Source of the DNA: Paenirhodobacter ferrireducens | GTDB lineage: Bacteria; Pseudomonadota; Alphaproteobacteria; Rhodobacterales; Rhodobacteraceae | Direction: 5' to 3' | DNA: 64,000 bases | Assembly: GCF_004022265.1 (NCBI RefSeq) | Contig: NZ_SAVB01000003.1 | Coordinates: 1-64,000 of the forward strand | Part shown: positions 18,254 through 26,723 of the stretch, piece by piece | Layout: each line of letters starts with the position of its first letter | Position numbering within the stretch: the stretch's first letter is position 1 | Translations under genes and position numbers: made by a program | The notes under the pieces: generated by a model | What the model was told of the DNA's origin: nothing | Seen by the model: only the letters and a program-made list of their open reading frames with translations | Database searches by the model: none

Positions 18254-19153
18254 TCAGGCGGGAATCGTCATCCCCTTATCCTTTGCCAGAACCCGCATCC
18301 GGCTTTGCAGCTTCTCGAAGGCACGCACCTCGATCTGCCGGATCCGCTCGCGCGAGACGTCGTATTTCGTCGACAGCTCCTCGAGCGTGACCGGCTCGTC
18401 GCGCAACCGCCGCTCCATCAGGATGTCGCGCTCGCGCTCGTTCAGCACGTCCATCGCCGCGACCAGCATCGCGCGGCGCGCCTCGAGCTCGTCGGCCTCG
18501 GCGAAGGCCTCGGCCTGATCGGCGTCCTCGTCCTCGAGCCAGTCCTGCCACTGCGCCGCGCCGTCGCCCTCGGCCGAGCCGACCTGCGCGTTCAGCGAGG
18601 CGTCCGAGCCCGACAGGCGGCGGTTCATCTCGACCACCTCGGTCTCGGTGACGTTCAGGTCATGGGCGATGCGCTTCACCGCGTCGGGACGCAGATCGCC
18701 CTCCTCATAGGCGCCGATCCGGGCCTTGGCCTTGCGCAGGTTGAAGAACAGCTTCTTCTGCGCCGAAGTGGTGCCGAGCTTCACCAGCGACCACGAGCGC
18801 AGGATGTATTCCTGGATCGCGGCGCGGATCCACCACATCGCATAGGTGGCCAGGCGGAAGCCGCGTTCCGGATCGAAACGCTTCACCGCTTGCATCAGCC
18901 CGACGTTCGCCTCCGAGATCACCTCGGCCTGCGGCAGGCCATAGCCGCGATAGCCCATGGCGATCTTCGCCGCGAGTCGCAGATGCGAGGTGACAAGCTT
19001 GTGCGCGGACTCCGGGTCCTGATGGTCGACCCAGGCCTTCGCCAGCATGTATTCCTCTTCCGGCTCCAGCAGCGGAAACTTCCGGATTTCCTGCAGATAT
19101 CGGTTCATCCCCTGTTCGGGGCTGGGTGCGGGAAGGTTCGCGTAACTCGTCAT
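18254..19153 (-). CDS. rpoH: RNA polymerase heat-shock sigma factor RpoH
   Basis: A 299-aa sigma-32 that directs transcription of chaperones and proteases. Region 2 contains the RNA polymerase-binding and -10 recognition stretch (VGLMQAVKRFDPERGFRLATYAMWWIRAAI, in parts). The RpoH box QKKLFFNLRKAKA distinguishes it from other sigma-70 proteins, and region 4 ends ELSTKYDVSRERIRQIEVRAF. ATG 19153 follows GGGAGAAAGGGACC. A heat-shock type promoter lies directly upstream, implying autoregulation. Some Rhodobacterales carry a second paralog, so whether this is RpoHI or RpoHII is uncertain; the typical RpoH box favours the classical heat-shock factor. Confidence 0.95.
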   Translation of the reverse strand: MTSYANLPAPSPEQGMNRYLQEIRKFPLLEPEEEYMLAKAWVDHQDPESAHKLVTSHLRLAAKIAMGYRGYGLPQAEVISEANVGLMQAVKRFDPERGFRLATYAMWWIRAAIQEYILRSWSLVKLGTTSAQKKLFFNLRKAKARIGAYEEGDLRPDAVKRIAHDLNVTETEVVEMNRRLSGSDASLNAQVGSAEGDGAAQWQDWLEDEDADQAEAFAEADELEARRAMLVAAMDVLNERERDILMERRLRDEPVTLEELSTKYDVSRERIRQIEVRAFEKLQSRMRVLAKDKGMTIPA

Positions 19154-19182
19154 TGGTCCCTTTCTCCCTGATCAACCCCGAC

Positions 19183-19211
19183 AGATGGGGAGGGTCCCCG
19201 CCACCTTCAAG
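19183..19211 (-). promoter_or_regulatory. Predicted sigma-32 promoter of rpoH
   Basis: On the minus strand CTTGAAG (19211-19205), a 14-base spacer and CCCCATCT (19190-19183) almost perfectly match CTTGAAA-N(11-16)-CCCCATNT. The -10 lies 29 bases before the rpoH ATG, giving a very short leader. The motif pair and spacing are seen directly; activity is inferred. Confidence 0.75.
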
Positions 19212-19316
19212 CCCCTGCATGGGGCCCGGCAGCGCGGGCTCGGGAAGTCTTACGGATGATGGAACCGTTTCCGCTGCCGGGCAAGGGCCGAATGGTGAAA
19301 ATATGAACTTTTCGGT

Positions 19317-20354
19317 TCAGTTTTCGCCGGCGCGCAGCGCATCGAGCAGCGCCTCGATGTCGGCGGGCAGGGGCGAGGAAAAGCTCAGCTCCTCGCCGGT
19401 CACCGGGTGGAGGAAACCGAGCGTTGCGGCATGAAGCGCCTGACGCGGGAAGGCGGCCGCCGCTGCCGCGCCGGCCTCGCCCACGGCCTTCGGCGGCAGC
19501 TTGCGCTTGCCGCCATAGACCGGATCGCCGATCAGCCCGTGGCCGGCATGTGCCATGTGCACGCGGATTTGATGCGTGCGTCCGGTCTCGAGCCAGCAAT
19601 CGACGAGCGCCGCGACGCCGCCGAAGGCCTCGACCACGCGGGCGCGGGTGACGGCGTGGCGGCCGCCCTCGAACAGCACCGCCTGGCGCTGCCGGTCGGT
19701 CTTGTGGCGGGCGAGCTGCGAGGTGACCTTCATCACGTTGCCGGCCTCGAAACTGACGCCGCGGGTGCCGCGCAGCCGCGGGTCTCCGGCATCGGGCACG
19801 CCATAGACCACGGCCGAGTAATGGCGGTGCACCGTGTGCTTCTCGAACTGCGCGGCAAGCCCGTGATGGGCGCGGTCCGACTTCGCCACCACCAGAAGGC
19901 CCGAGGTGTCCTTGTCGATCCGGTGCACGATCCCCGGCCGCGCCTCGCCGCCGATGCCCGAGAGATTGCCGCCGAAATGATGGAGCAGCGCATTGACCAG
20001 CGTGCCGTCTTCCGAGCCCGGCGCCGGATGCACCACCATCCCCGCCGGCTTGTCGATGACGATCAGGTCCTCGTCCTCCCAGACCACGGTGAGGGGGATC
20101 TGCTGCGCCACGGTCTCGACCGGCTTCGGCGGCTCGAGCGCGATCTCGTAGACCTCGCCCGGTTCGACCTTCGCCTTCTGGTCGGTGACGGGCGCGCCGT
20201 CCTTCGTCACCGCGCCCTCGGCGATCAGTCGCGCCAGGCGCGAGCGCGACAGTGCCGCTTCCTCTGGCACTGCCGCCGCCAAGGCCTTATCAAGGCGGCC
20301 GGCGGGGGTGTCCCCGATCTCGACGCGAAGGATGGTCTGCCCGATGTCCGACAT
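19317..20354 (-). CDS. rluD: 23S rRNA pseudouridine synthase, RluD family
   Basis: This enzyme isomerises specific uridines of 23S rRNA (helix 69 for RluD) to pseudouridine. The 345-aa protein has an S4 RNA-binding domain (about 17-75) and a catalytic domain with HRIDKDTSG (144-152), where Asp147 is the expected nucleophile, and later ETGRTHQIRVHMAHAGHGLIGDP. Upstream frame to 20567 is shadow; ATG 20354 ([14 protein letters not shown]) fits the family. Its start codon overlaps head-to-head with the DUF6476 gene. RluC-type specificity cannot be excluded. Confidence 0.9.
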   Translation of the reverse strand: MSDIGQTILRVEIGDTPAGRLDKALAAAVPEEAALSRSRLARLIAEGAVTKDGAPVTDQKAKVEPGEVYEIALEPPKPVETVAQQIPLTVVWEDEDLIVIDKPAGMVVHPAPGSEDGTLVNALLHHFGGNLSGIGGEARPGIVHRIDKDTSGLLVVAKSDRAHHGLAAQFEKHTVHRHYSAVVYGVPDAGDPRLRGTRGVSFEAGNVMKVTSQLARHKTDRQRQAVLFEGGRHAVTRARVVEAFGGVAALVDCWLETGRTHQIRVHMAHAGHGLIGDPVYGGKRKLPPKAVGEAGAAAAAAFPRQALHAATLGFLHPVTGEELSFSSPLPADIEALLDALRAGEN

Positions 20355-20670
20355 GCTGCCTTCCGATCCGGCCCCGCTGCCCGAGGTCCGGTTTCTGAAA
20401 ATCCTGGTGACGGCGCTGGCCGTGACGATGATCCTCGGGCTTGTAACGATCGTGGGGCTGCTTGTCACCCGCCTGTCGGGCCCGGTGCCGCTGCCCGAGC
20501 TGCCCGCGGCGGTGGTGCTGCCCGAGGGGCTGCGCCCGATCTCGCTCGCTTTCGCCGGTAACCGCATCGTGGTGCTGGGCGCCGACGACCGGGTGCTGGT
20601 CTATCTGCGCGACGGCACGCTGCTGGGCGAGACCCGGCTCGCGCCCACCCCCGGGGCGCCCGCGCCATGA
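20344..20670 (+). CDS. DUF6476 family single-pass membrane protein
   Basis: A 108-aa protein with a short cytoplasmic N-terminus, one transmembrane helix at about residues 17-38 ([24 protein letters not shown]) and a periplasmic beta-rich tail ([28 protein letters not shown]). The family is restricted to Rhodobacterales-like bacteria and has no known function. Two in-frame starts, 20344 (MSDM) and 20353 (ML), are possible; both overlap the rluD start on the other strand. Its stop overlaps the NUDIX start (ATGA). Confidence 0.75.
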   Translation: MSDMLPSDPAPLPEVRFLKILVTALAVTMILGLVTIVGLLVTRLSGPVPLPELPAAVVLPEGLRPISLAFAGNRIVVLGADDRVLVYLRDGTLLGETRLAPTPGAPAP

Positions 20671-21092
20671 GCGCGCCGGTGCCGCGGCTCGCCGTGCTGG
20701 CGGTGGTGCTGCGCGGCGAGGATGTGCTGCTCGTGCGCCGCGCGAACCCGCCTGACGCCGGGCTCTGGGGCTATCCGGGCGGCAAGGTCGATTGGGGCGA
20801 GACGGTCGAGGCGGCGGCTCTGCGCGAACTGGCCGAGGAGACGGGGCTTGTGGCGCGCGCCGGCACCGTCATCGCCCAGACCGACGCGATCAGCCGCGGC
20901 ATAGATGGCGCGGTGCAGTTCCACTATCACCTGGTGGCCGTCGCCTGCGAAGGGGCCGAGGGCACGGCGCAGGCCGCCGATGACGCGCTCGAGGCGGAAT
21001 GGGTGCCGGTGCCCGAGGTGCTGGCCCGCGCTCGCCCGATGAGCGCGCGCGTCGAAGAGGTCCTCGCCCGCGCTCTGGCGGCGCGCGTTTAG
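20667..21092 (+). CDS. NUDIX hydrolase
   Basis: A 141-aa pyrophosphohydrolase with a full NUDIX box, [24 protein letters not shown] in pattern (G-x5-E-x7-R-E-U-x-E-E-x-G-U, residues about 37-59), that binds Mg and hydrolyses nucleoside diphosphate-linked substrates. The preceding [13 protein letters not shown] is close to ADP-ribose or MutT-like hydrolases, but the substrate is not decided. It is co-transcribed with the DUF6476 gene through a 4-base overlap. Confidence 0.9.
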   Translation: MSAPVPRLAVLAVVLRGEDVLLVRRANPPDAGLWGYPGGKVDWGETVEAAALRELAEETGLVARAGTVIAQTDAISRGIDGAVQFHYHLVAVACEGAEGTAQAADDALEAEWVPVPEVLARARPMSARVEEVLARALAARV

Positions 21093-21170
21093 GCCTTTCC
21101 TTGCAAAAAAATACGCCCGGCGGAGGCGCCCCTAGGGGCCGGCGTCTCCGGCGGGAGGATTTGATCCAGG

Positions 21171-21197
21171 AAAAAGCCGCGGGAGAAAAGCCCGCGG
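21171..21197 (-). terminator. Rho-independent terminator of the ubiK-like gene
   Basis: On the minus strand, the stem CCGCGGG-CTTTTCT-CCCGCGG is followed by a C and five T. It starts 5 bases after the stop codon. Confidence 0.85.
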
Positions 21198-21201
21198 GGG
21201 C

Positions 21202-21459
21202 TCAGGCCCCGGTCTTCGGGGCCGCGGCTTCGAGCGCGTCGAGACGGGCTTTCAGGGCCTCGTTCTCCTCGCGCGCCTTCTGCGCCATCGCCTTCACCGC
21301 GTCGAATTCCTCGCGGGTGACGAAGTCGCGGTCGGCAAGCCAGCGGTCCATCCAGCTTTTCATCGCGGTTTCCGCCTCGGTGCGGGCGCCCTGCGCGACG
21401 CCCATGGCGTTGGTCATCAGCTTGGACATCTCGTCGAAGAACTTGTTCGGCGCTTGCAT
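21202..21459 (-). CDS. BMFP-domain accessory factor, UbiK/YqiC-like
   Basis: An 85-aa protein. It has an amphipathic helix (NKFFDEMSKLMTNAMGVAQGARTEAE) and a C-terminal coiled coil (FDAVKAMAQKAREENEALKARLDALEA) that forms trimers in the BMFP family. UbiK assists aerobic ubiquinone synthesis by binding lipids and UbiJ; that role is inferred from the family. ATG 21459 (MQAPNKFF) is preferred because AGGGA lies just before it; ATG 21471 is an in-frame alternative. It diverges from lgt. Confidence 0.82.
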   Translation of the reverse strand: MQAPNKFFDEMSKLMTNAMGVAQGARTEAETAMKSWMDRWLADRDFVTREEFDAVKAMAQKAREENEALKARLDALEAAAPKTGA

Positions 21460-21571
21460 CGCTTCCCTCATGGTCACGGGGTTTTGCCCTATATGAGCGC
21501 AGCCGCGGCAAGAGACAAGGTTGACTTCGCCCCGGCCCGCGGGCTTCCTGCGCGCGACATCGAGGAGCACC

Positions 21572-22453
21572 ATGGCCATTCCCTTCCCCGAGATCGACCC
21601 GAACGCCTTCGTCATTCCGGTCGTGAACCTGCCGATCCGCTGGTATGCGCTGGCCTATATCGCCGGGCTGATGGCCGGCTGGCGCATCATCGTGGCGCTG
21701 ATGAACCGCCCCGCGCTCTGGGGCGGCACCGCGCCGATGCGGCCGAAGCTGGTCGAGGATCTGCTGACGGCGGTGATCCTTGGCGTGGTGATCGGCGGCC
21801 GGCTCGGATTCGTGCTGTTCTACGAGCCGGGCTATTACCTGAGCCATCCGCTCGAGGTGGTGAAGGTCTGGCAAGGCGGCATGTCCTTCCATGGCGGATT
21901 CCTCGGCACGGTGGTGGCGGGGCTGTGGTTCTGCCGCCGCCACGCGCTGCCGGCGCTGCGCGTGGCCGATGCCTTCGCCCTCGTCGCGCCGATCGGGCTG
22001 TTCCTTGGCCGGGTCGCGAATTTCATCAAGCCCGAGCTTTGGGGCCGGCCCACCGATGCGCCCTGGGGCGTGATCTTCCCGGTCGAGGCGGCGCAGCTCT
22101 GCAACGGCATCGCCGGGCAGATCGACGGAGCCTGCGCGCGCCACCCCTCGCAGCTTTACGAGGCTGGGCTCGAAGGTCTGCTGCTGGGCGCCGTCCTTTG
22201 GGCGCTGATGGCCACGGGGGCGCTGAAACGGCCGGGGCTGCTGCTGGGCGTGTTCCTGACCGGCTATGGCCTCAGCCGCGCGGTGGTCGAGCTGTTCCGT
22301 CAGCCCGACGCGCAGTTTGTCGGGCCGGGCAACCCGCTCGGGCTTGCGCTGCAGTTCGGTGACTGGGGCCTGACGATGGGGCAGATCCTGTCCTTGCCGA
22401 TGATCGCCGTCGGGCTGTGGTTTGCGCTGCGCGCGCGCCGGGGGCAGGCGTGA
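21572..22453 (+). CDS. lgt: Prolipoprotein diacylglyceryl transferase Lgt
   Basis: An inner-membrane enzyme of 293 aa that moves diacylglyceryl from phosphatidylglycerol to the lipobox cysteine of prolipoproteins. It has seven hydrophobic segments, the substrate loop [15 protein letters not shown], the Lgt signature [17 protein letters not shown] and [15 protein letters not shown] 21572 follows a CGAGGAG ribosome-binding site. The stop overlaps the next gene's GTG start (GTGA), so lgt, midA-like and pgeF form a coupled operon. Confidence 0.95.
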   Translation: MAIPFPEIDPNAFVIPVVNLPIRWYALAYIAGLMAGWRIIVALMNRPALWGGTAPMRPKLVEDLLTAVILGVVIGGRLGFVLFYEPGYYLSHPLEVVKVWQGGMSFHGGFLGTVVAGLWFCRRHALPALRVADAFALVAPIGLFLGRVANFIKPELWGRPTDAPWGVIFPVEAAQLCNGIAGQIDGACARHPSQLYEAGLEGLLLGAVLWALMATGALKRPGLLLGVFLTGYGLSRAVVELFRQPDAQFVGPGNPLGLALQFGDWGLTMGQILSLPMIAVGLWFALRARRGQA

Positions 22454-23550
22454 CCCCGCTTGCCGAGATCCTCGCGCGGCGCATCGCGCTCGAGGGGCCG
22501 ATCCGGCTCGATGCCTACATGGCCGAGTGCCTGCTGCACCCGGCGCATGGCTATTACGCCACCCGCGATCCGTTCGGCCGGGCGGGTGATTTCATCACTG
22601 CGCCGGAAATCTCGCAGATGTTCGGCGAGATGCTGGGTCTGTGCCTGGCTCAGGCCTGGCTCGATCAGGGCGCGCCCGCGCGCTTCGTGCTGGCCGAGCT
22701 CGGCCCCGGGCGCGGCACGCTGATGGCCGACATGTTGCGCGCGATGCGGGCCGTGCCGGGAATGGCGACGGCGGCCGAGGTGCATCTGGTCGAGGCCTCG
22801 CCCAGCCTGCGCGAGGTGCAGCGCGCGCGCCTTGCGGGGCATGCGGTGCAGTGGCACGAAGCCGTGGCCGATCTGCCCGAGGCGCCGCTGTTCCTGGTGG
22901 CGAACGAGTTCTTCGACGCCCTGCCGATCCGCGCCTTCGAACGCCGGGGCGAGGCCTGGGCCGAGCGGCAGGTGGGGCTTGCGGACGGGCGGCTGGTGCC
23001 GGGGCTGGCGCCGCCGGTGGCGTTGACGCTGCTCGACGATCGCCTCGCCGACACACAGGATGGCGACATCGTCGAGATCTGCCCCGCCGTGCCCGGCATC
23101 GTTGCCGAGATCGCCGGCCGGATCGCGCGCCATGGCGGCGCGGCGCTGGTCATCGACTATGGCAACTGGCGCAGCCTTGGCGACACCTTCCAGGCACTGC
23201 GCGCCCATGCGCCTTGCGACCCGTTCGAGGCGCCGGGCGAGGCCGACCTGACCGCCCATGTCGATTTCGAGCCGATCGCGCAGGCGGCCCGCGCTGCGGG
23301 GGTCGCGGTCAGCGCGATGACGCCGCAGGGGGTGCTGCTGGAACGGCTCGGCATCACCGCCCGGGCCGAGCGGCTGGCGCAGGCGCTGTCCGGGGAGGCG
23401 CTTGATGCGCATGTCGCCGCGCATCGGCGCTTGACCCACCCGGCCGAAATGGGTCACCTGTTCCAGACGCTTGCCCTTTACCCCAAGGCCGCCCCGCGGC
23501 CTCCGGGCTTCGATGCAGCCACCGCAGATGATGATGCCGACAACTCTTGA
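22450..23550 (+). CDS. Class I SAM-dependent methyltransferase, MidA/NDUFAF7-like
   Basis: A 366-aa protein of the DUF185 family. The mitochondrial homolog NDUFAF7 symmetrically dimethylates an arginine of complex I subunit NDUFS2; bacterial members are less studied. Visible parts are [40 protein letters not shown] and the SAM-binding [16 protein letters not shown] (about 76-91), then [13 protein letters not shown] and [23 protein letters not shown] 22450 is chosen because it overlaps the lgt stop and gives the family N-terminus. It overlaps the pgeF start at its 3' end. Confidence 0.87.
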   Translation: MTPLAEILARRIALEGPIRLDAYMAECLLHPAHGYYATRDPFGRAGDFITAPEISQMFGEMLGLCLAQAWLDQGAPARFVLAELGPGRGTLMADMLRAMRAVPGMATAAEVHLVEASPSLREVQRARLAGHAVQWHEAVADLPEAPLFLVANEFFDALPIRAFERRGEAWAERQVGLADGRLVPGLAPPVALTLLDDRLADTQDGDIVEICPAVPGIVAEIAGRIARHGGAALVIDYGNWRSLGDTFQALRAHAPCDPFEAPGEADLTAHVDFEPIAQAARAAGVAVSAMTPQGVLLERLGITARAERLAQALSGEALDAHVAAHRRLTHPAEMGHLFQTLALYPKAAPRPPGFDAATADDDADNS

Positions 23551-24295
23551 TATCCTGACCTCGCGCGCGCTTTCGGGCGTCAAGCATGGCTTCTTCACTC
23601 GCCGCGGCGGGGCCTCCTCGGGGGTGTTCCACGGGCTGAACTGCGGCCACGGGTCAAGCGACCTGACCGAAGCCGTGAACCTCAACCGCGCCCGCGTGGC
23701 GAGCGCGATGGGGGTGAGTCCGGCCGAGATGGTGGGCGTGAACCAGGTGCATTCCGCCGATGTCGCGGTGGTCGAGGCGCCGCTCGACGCGCCGGTCACC
23801 GCCGATGCGATCGTCACCGCGACGCCCGGTCTGCTGCTGACGGTGCTGACCGCAGATTGCGAGCCGGTGCTGTTTGCCGACCGCACCGCGGGAGTGGTGG
23901 GCGTCGCCCATGCCGGCTGGCGCGGTGCGCTGGGCGGTGTGCTCGAGGCGACGCTCGATGCGATGGAGGGGCTGGGGGCGCAGCGCGCCGATACCGTGGC
24001 GGTGATCGGCCCCTGCATCTCGCAGCGCGCCTATGAGGTCGGTTTCGACTTCATGGACAATTTCCTTGCCGAAGACCCGGAGTATGACCGCTTCTTCGCC
24101 GGCGGCCCGAATGGCAAGCCGATGTTCGACCTGCCGTCCTTCGGCCTGCACCGGCTGCGCACGGCGGGGGTGGGCGCGGCGGAATGGACCGGGCATTGCA
24201 CCTATTCCGACCCCGACCGATTCTATTCCTACCGTCGCGCGACCCATGCCGGCGAGGCCGATTACGGCCGGCTGATCTCGGCGATTCGGCTTTGA
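23528..24295 (+). CDS. pgeF: Peptidoglycan editing factor PgeF (laccase-domain, YfiH family)
   Basis: This cytosolic enzyme removes wrongly incorporated residues from peptidoglycan precursors; older annotations call it polyphenol oxidase. The roughly 255-aa protein has HGFFTRRGGASSGVF, then VNQVHSADV, LTADCEPVLF and GVAHAGWRGALGGV, which together supply the Cys/His metal site, and IGPCISQRAYEVG. Several in-frame ATGs exist (23513, 23528, 23531, 23534) and none has a strong ribosome-binding site, so the start is uncertain. Every choice overlaps the end of the methyltransferase gene. A GCGGCGC/GCGCCGC hairpin follows the stop. Confidence 0.88.
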   Translation: MMMPTTLDILTSRALSGVKHGFFTRRGGASSGVFHGLNCGHGSSDLTEAVNLNRARVASAMGVSPAEMVGVNQVHSADVAVVEAPLDAPVTADAIVTATPGLLLTVLTADCEPVLFADRTAGVVGVAHAGWRGALGGVLEATLDAMEGLGAQRADTVAVIGPCISQRAYEVGFDFMDNFLAEDPEYDRFFAGGPNGKPMFDLPSFGLHRLRTAGVGAAEWTGHCTYSDPDRFYSYRRATHAGEADYGRLISAIRL

Positions 24296-24534
24296 TTGCG
24301 GCGCGATTGCGCCGCCCCACGCCACGCTCTTGCCGCAATTGTGGCGCCCTGCGGCCGGTTCCCGCGGAAATGCGTTGATTTGTTCGTGTTGCGCAACAAT
24401 CCGCGGGCCATATTTCCGGCATCTGGGGCGGTGACGGATTGGTTCCAAAGCCTTAACAGTGCCGCAATGGGCCGCGATACAGGATGCATCCGGGAAGCCC
24501 CCGCAGCGACACGCCCCAAGGCAGGAGAGCACAG

Positions 24535-24708
24535 ATGAGCAAGACCAAGACCCCCCGCTGGATGAAGTCGATCCTCGCCGAGGCGGCGCAGTCCGAAGCG
24601 CAGATGCCCTGGGCCCGGGGCGCGTGCCGCGCGGCGATGATTGCGCGCCGTGCCGCTGCCGAAGCCGCCTCGCGCGCGCCGCAGTGTCCGGTGCTGGCCG
24701 CCCGCTGA
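24535..24708 (+). CDS. Small basic conserved protein (57 aa), function unknown
   Basis: A 57-codon gene starts at ATG 24535 with a clear GCAGGAGAG ribosome-binding site. The product, MSKTKTPRWMKSILAEAA followed by an alanine/arginine-rich helix (RAAMIARRAAAEAASR), is basic and has no membrane segment. Short proteins with this opening are recognisable in Rhodobacteraceae, but no function is known. It stands alone between pgeF and the Hint pseudogene, after 239 bases of non-coding DNA in which no other feature was found. Confidence 0.65.
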   Translation: MSKTKTPRWMKSILAEAAQSEAQMPWARGACRAAMIARRAAAEAASRAPQCPVLAAR

Positions 24709-24983
24709 GCGGGCTGGCCCCGGGCCGGGGGCTGCCACTCCCGGCCCGCCGAGATCCACCATCCTGCCGGCCATCTTGCCCGTCGGGTCGTCACAGTTCA
24801 TGGCGCGATCCGGGCGGGGCAGAGGCTCCGAAACAATTCATCCCGCGCCGCGTCGATTGATCCGGCAGGACGCGGCAGTTTTCAGGAAGATCTGACCGTT
24901 CGGCGGCGCGTGCGCATCCTTTCGGGGTCTTTTTTCGAAAGGGTGGGCGTCCAGCAGATCTGGCGCATAGCAAGAGCGTTTCC

Positions 24984-25469
24984 ATGCCCCAGATCCGCTA
25001 CCGGGCCGTTCAAACCCGCGCCTCCCGCCCAGATGTCTGCGTGCCCGGTGCCGTTGCCCCGCCGGTATGACACCGGTTGGCTGACGGCCGATGGCCGTGT
25101 CGGACGCTCGACCCGGCTTGCCCCGGCGATCCTGTTCTTCGAGGAGGCCTTCTCGGCGCTCGCGCGTGGTGCGGTGATTGCGACAGATGCCCGACGTGGT
25201 GCTTGGGGCCCGCGGCCCGGCTGCGCCTGTGCGACGCGCGGCCGCCGCGGGCGACGCCGGTCAGCGTGCATCACCTCGTGCTCGAGCGGCAGGGCAGCCT
25301 GCGCGTCGCCGGCATCGAGGTCGAAAGCTGCTTCCCCGGCGAAGGGCTCGGGGCGCGGGTCGAGCCGCGGATGCTGTCGCTGTTCCTGCAGCTCGCGGGC
25401 CCGGCCGGTTTCGGCCGGCCCGCAGTGCCGCGCCTGACCCGATTCGAGGCAGCGGCGCTGTGGGGCTGA
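24984..25469 (+). pseudogene. Hint (hedgehog/intein)-domain protein, degraded by frameshifts and a deletion
   Basis: Fragments of one protein run through three frames. ATG 24984 opens MPQIRYRAVQTRASRPDVCV and stops at 25070. The next frame continues PRRYDTGWLTADGRVG and FFEEAFSALARGAVIATDA. After an apparent internal deletion near 25190 another frame gives MPDVVLGARG. Beyond a run of four G at about 25205-25208 (three would keep frame) the last frame gives ARLRLCDARP, ATPVSVHHLVLERQGSLRVA and GIEVESCFPGEGL to the stop at 25469. Rhodobacterial Hint proteins carry these elements in one frame, with the self-processing core between them, which is missing here. Sequencing error could explain the G run but not the deletion. 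Confidence 0.6.
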
Positions 25470-25472
25470 GGC

Positions 25473-26642
25473 TCAGCCGGGCAGGGTCTCGCGCAGATAG
25501 CGCAGCATGTTGCCGCCCATCACCTTGGCAATCACCGTCTCGCTCATCCCGGTGTCGAGCAGCGCCTGCGTGATCGCGGCAAGTTCCGAGCTGTCGAGAT
25601 CGGTGGTCACTGCGCCGTCGAAATCGGAGCCGAGCGAGACGTGATCCTCGCCCAGAAGCGCCACCGCGGCCGTGATGCTCTTCGCGATGCCCGCGGGCGT
25701 CGGGTCGCAGACCGCCTCGTCCCAGAAACCGATGCCGATCACGCCGCCCTTCGCCACGATCGCCTGCATCAGCTCGTCGGGGAAGTTGCGCTTCGTCGGG
25801 CAGACACCGTGGATGCCGGTGTGGCTGACGATCGGCCGGGTGCCGGGCATCGCCAGTACGTCGCGCGCCATCTGCGGTGAGGCATGGGCGAGGTCGATCA
25901 CCATGTGGCGCGCGACCATTTCGGCCACCACCTCGCGGCCGAAGGGGGTAAGGCCGGCGTTGCCCTCGCCATGCAGGCTGCCGCCAAGTTCGTTGTCGAA
26001 GAAATGGGTGAGCCCCATCAGCCGGAACCCCGCGTCGTAAAGCCGGCCGAGGTTCTCGATCTGGCCTTCCAGCACATGCCCGCCCTCGGCGCCGAGGATC
26101 CCGCCCACGGTCTCGGCGCCGGCCTCGCGCGCGGCAACGAGCGCGTCGAGATCGGCGCGGGTGCGGATCAGCTGCAGCTGGTCGGGGGCCTTTGCCGCCA
26201 TCGCATTCAGCCGCGCCGCCTGATCGAGGCCGCGGTTCATCAGGCTGAACCAGGTGCGCGGCGGGCGCGCCTCGGCGATCACCAGCGCGGTGATATTGTC
26301 GCGTGTGCTGGCCGAGTTCTGGTCGTAATTCTGCCCCGCGGGGCTTTTCGTCACCGTGGTGAAGACCTGCAGCGCGACATGGCCCGCACGCAGCCGCGGC
26401 AGGTCGACATGGCCGCGGGACGAGCGGGTCAGCAGGTCGCGGTCCCACAACAGCGCATCCGAATGCCAGTCGCCGATGAACAGCCGGTCATGCAGCGCCG
26501 CGGCCTCGGGCGAGACCGGCCAGGGCGCATGCGGGGTGACGGCGTTCTGCCCGTTCTCGGCAATGCCGGGGGCGAGTGTGAAGAAGCCGCCGGCAGCCAG
26601 TGCCAGCCCCCCCGCAAGACCCCAAATCCATTTGTGTGCCAT
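25473..26642 (-). CDS. Dipeptidase, peptidase family M19 (renal dipeptidase type)
   Basis: A 389-aa zinc dipeptidase. A hydrophobic N-terminal segment (residues about 6-25, WIWGLAGGLALAAGGFFTLA) acts as signal anchor or signal peptide, so the enzyme is probably periplasmic or membrane-attached. Metal ligands are apparent in IGDWHSD (H-x-D), in LGAEGG (bridging Glu), in VIDLAHAS and PIVSHTG (His) and in LGSDFDG. ATG 26642 has a GGGAGGA ribosome-binding site; the longer frame to 26672 lacks one. It lies 81 bases downstream of the M3 oligoendopeptidase on the same strand, suggesting a shared peptide-turnover role. Confidence 0.92.
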   Translation of the reverse strand: MAHKWIWGLAGGLALAAGGFFTLAPGIAENGQNAVTPHAPWPVSPEAAALHDRLFIGDWHSDALLWDRDLLTRSSRGHVDLPRLRAGHVALQVFTTVTKSPAGQNYDQNSASTRDNITALVIAEARPPRTWFSLMNRGLDQAARLNAMAAKAPDQLQLIRTRADLDALVAAREAGAETVGGILGAEGGHVLEGQIENLGRLYDAGFRLMGLTHFFDNELGGSLHGEGNAGLTPFGREVVAEMVARHMVIDLAHASPQMARDVLAMPGTRPIVSHTGIHGVCPTKRNFPDELMQAIVAKGGVIGIGFWDEAVCDPTPAGIAKSITAAVALLGEDHVSLGSDFDGAVTTDLDSSELAAITQALLDTGMSETVIAKVMGGNMLRYLRETLPG

Positions 26643-26723
26643 TGGAAATTCCTCCCTGAAATCCTCCGGCACAGAGGCTAGCAGGGCAGGGCAAGGGCGC
26701 CCAGAGGCACCCTTGCGTCAGGC

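Noticed and set aside
18276-18551. Small Arg/Gly-rich frame on the minus strand within rpoH
   Set aside because: It is a frame-shifted reading of region 4 of rpoH and has no independent signals.
24709-24983. Possible extra gene or promoter upstream of the Hint pseudogene
   Set aside because: Open frames here lack ribosome-binding sites and domain similarity. Only a GC hairpin (about 24723-24750) was seen.
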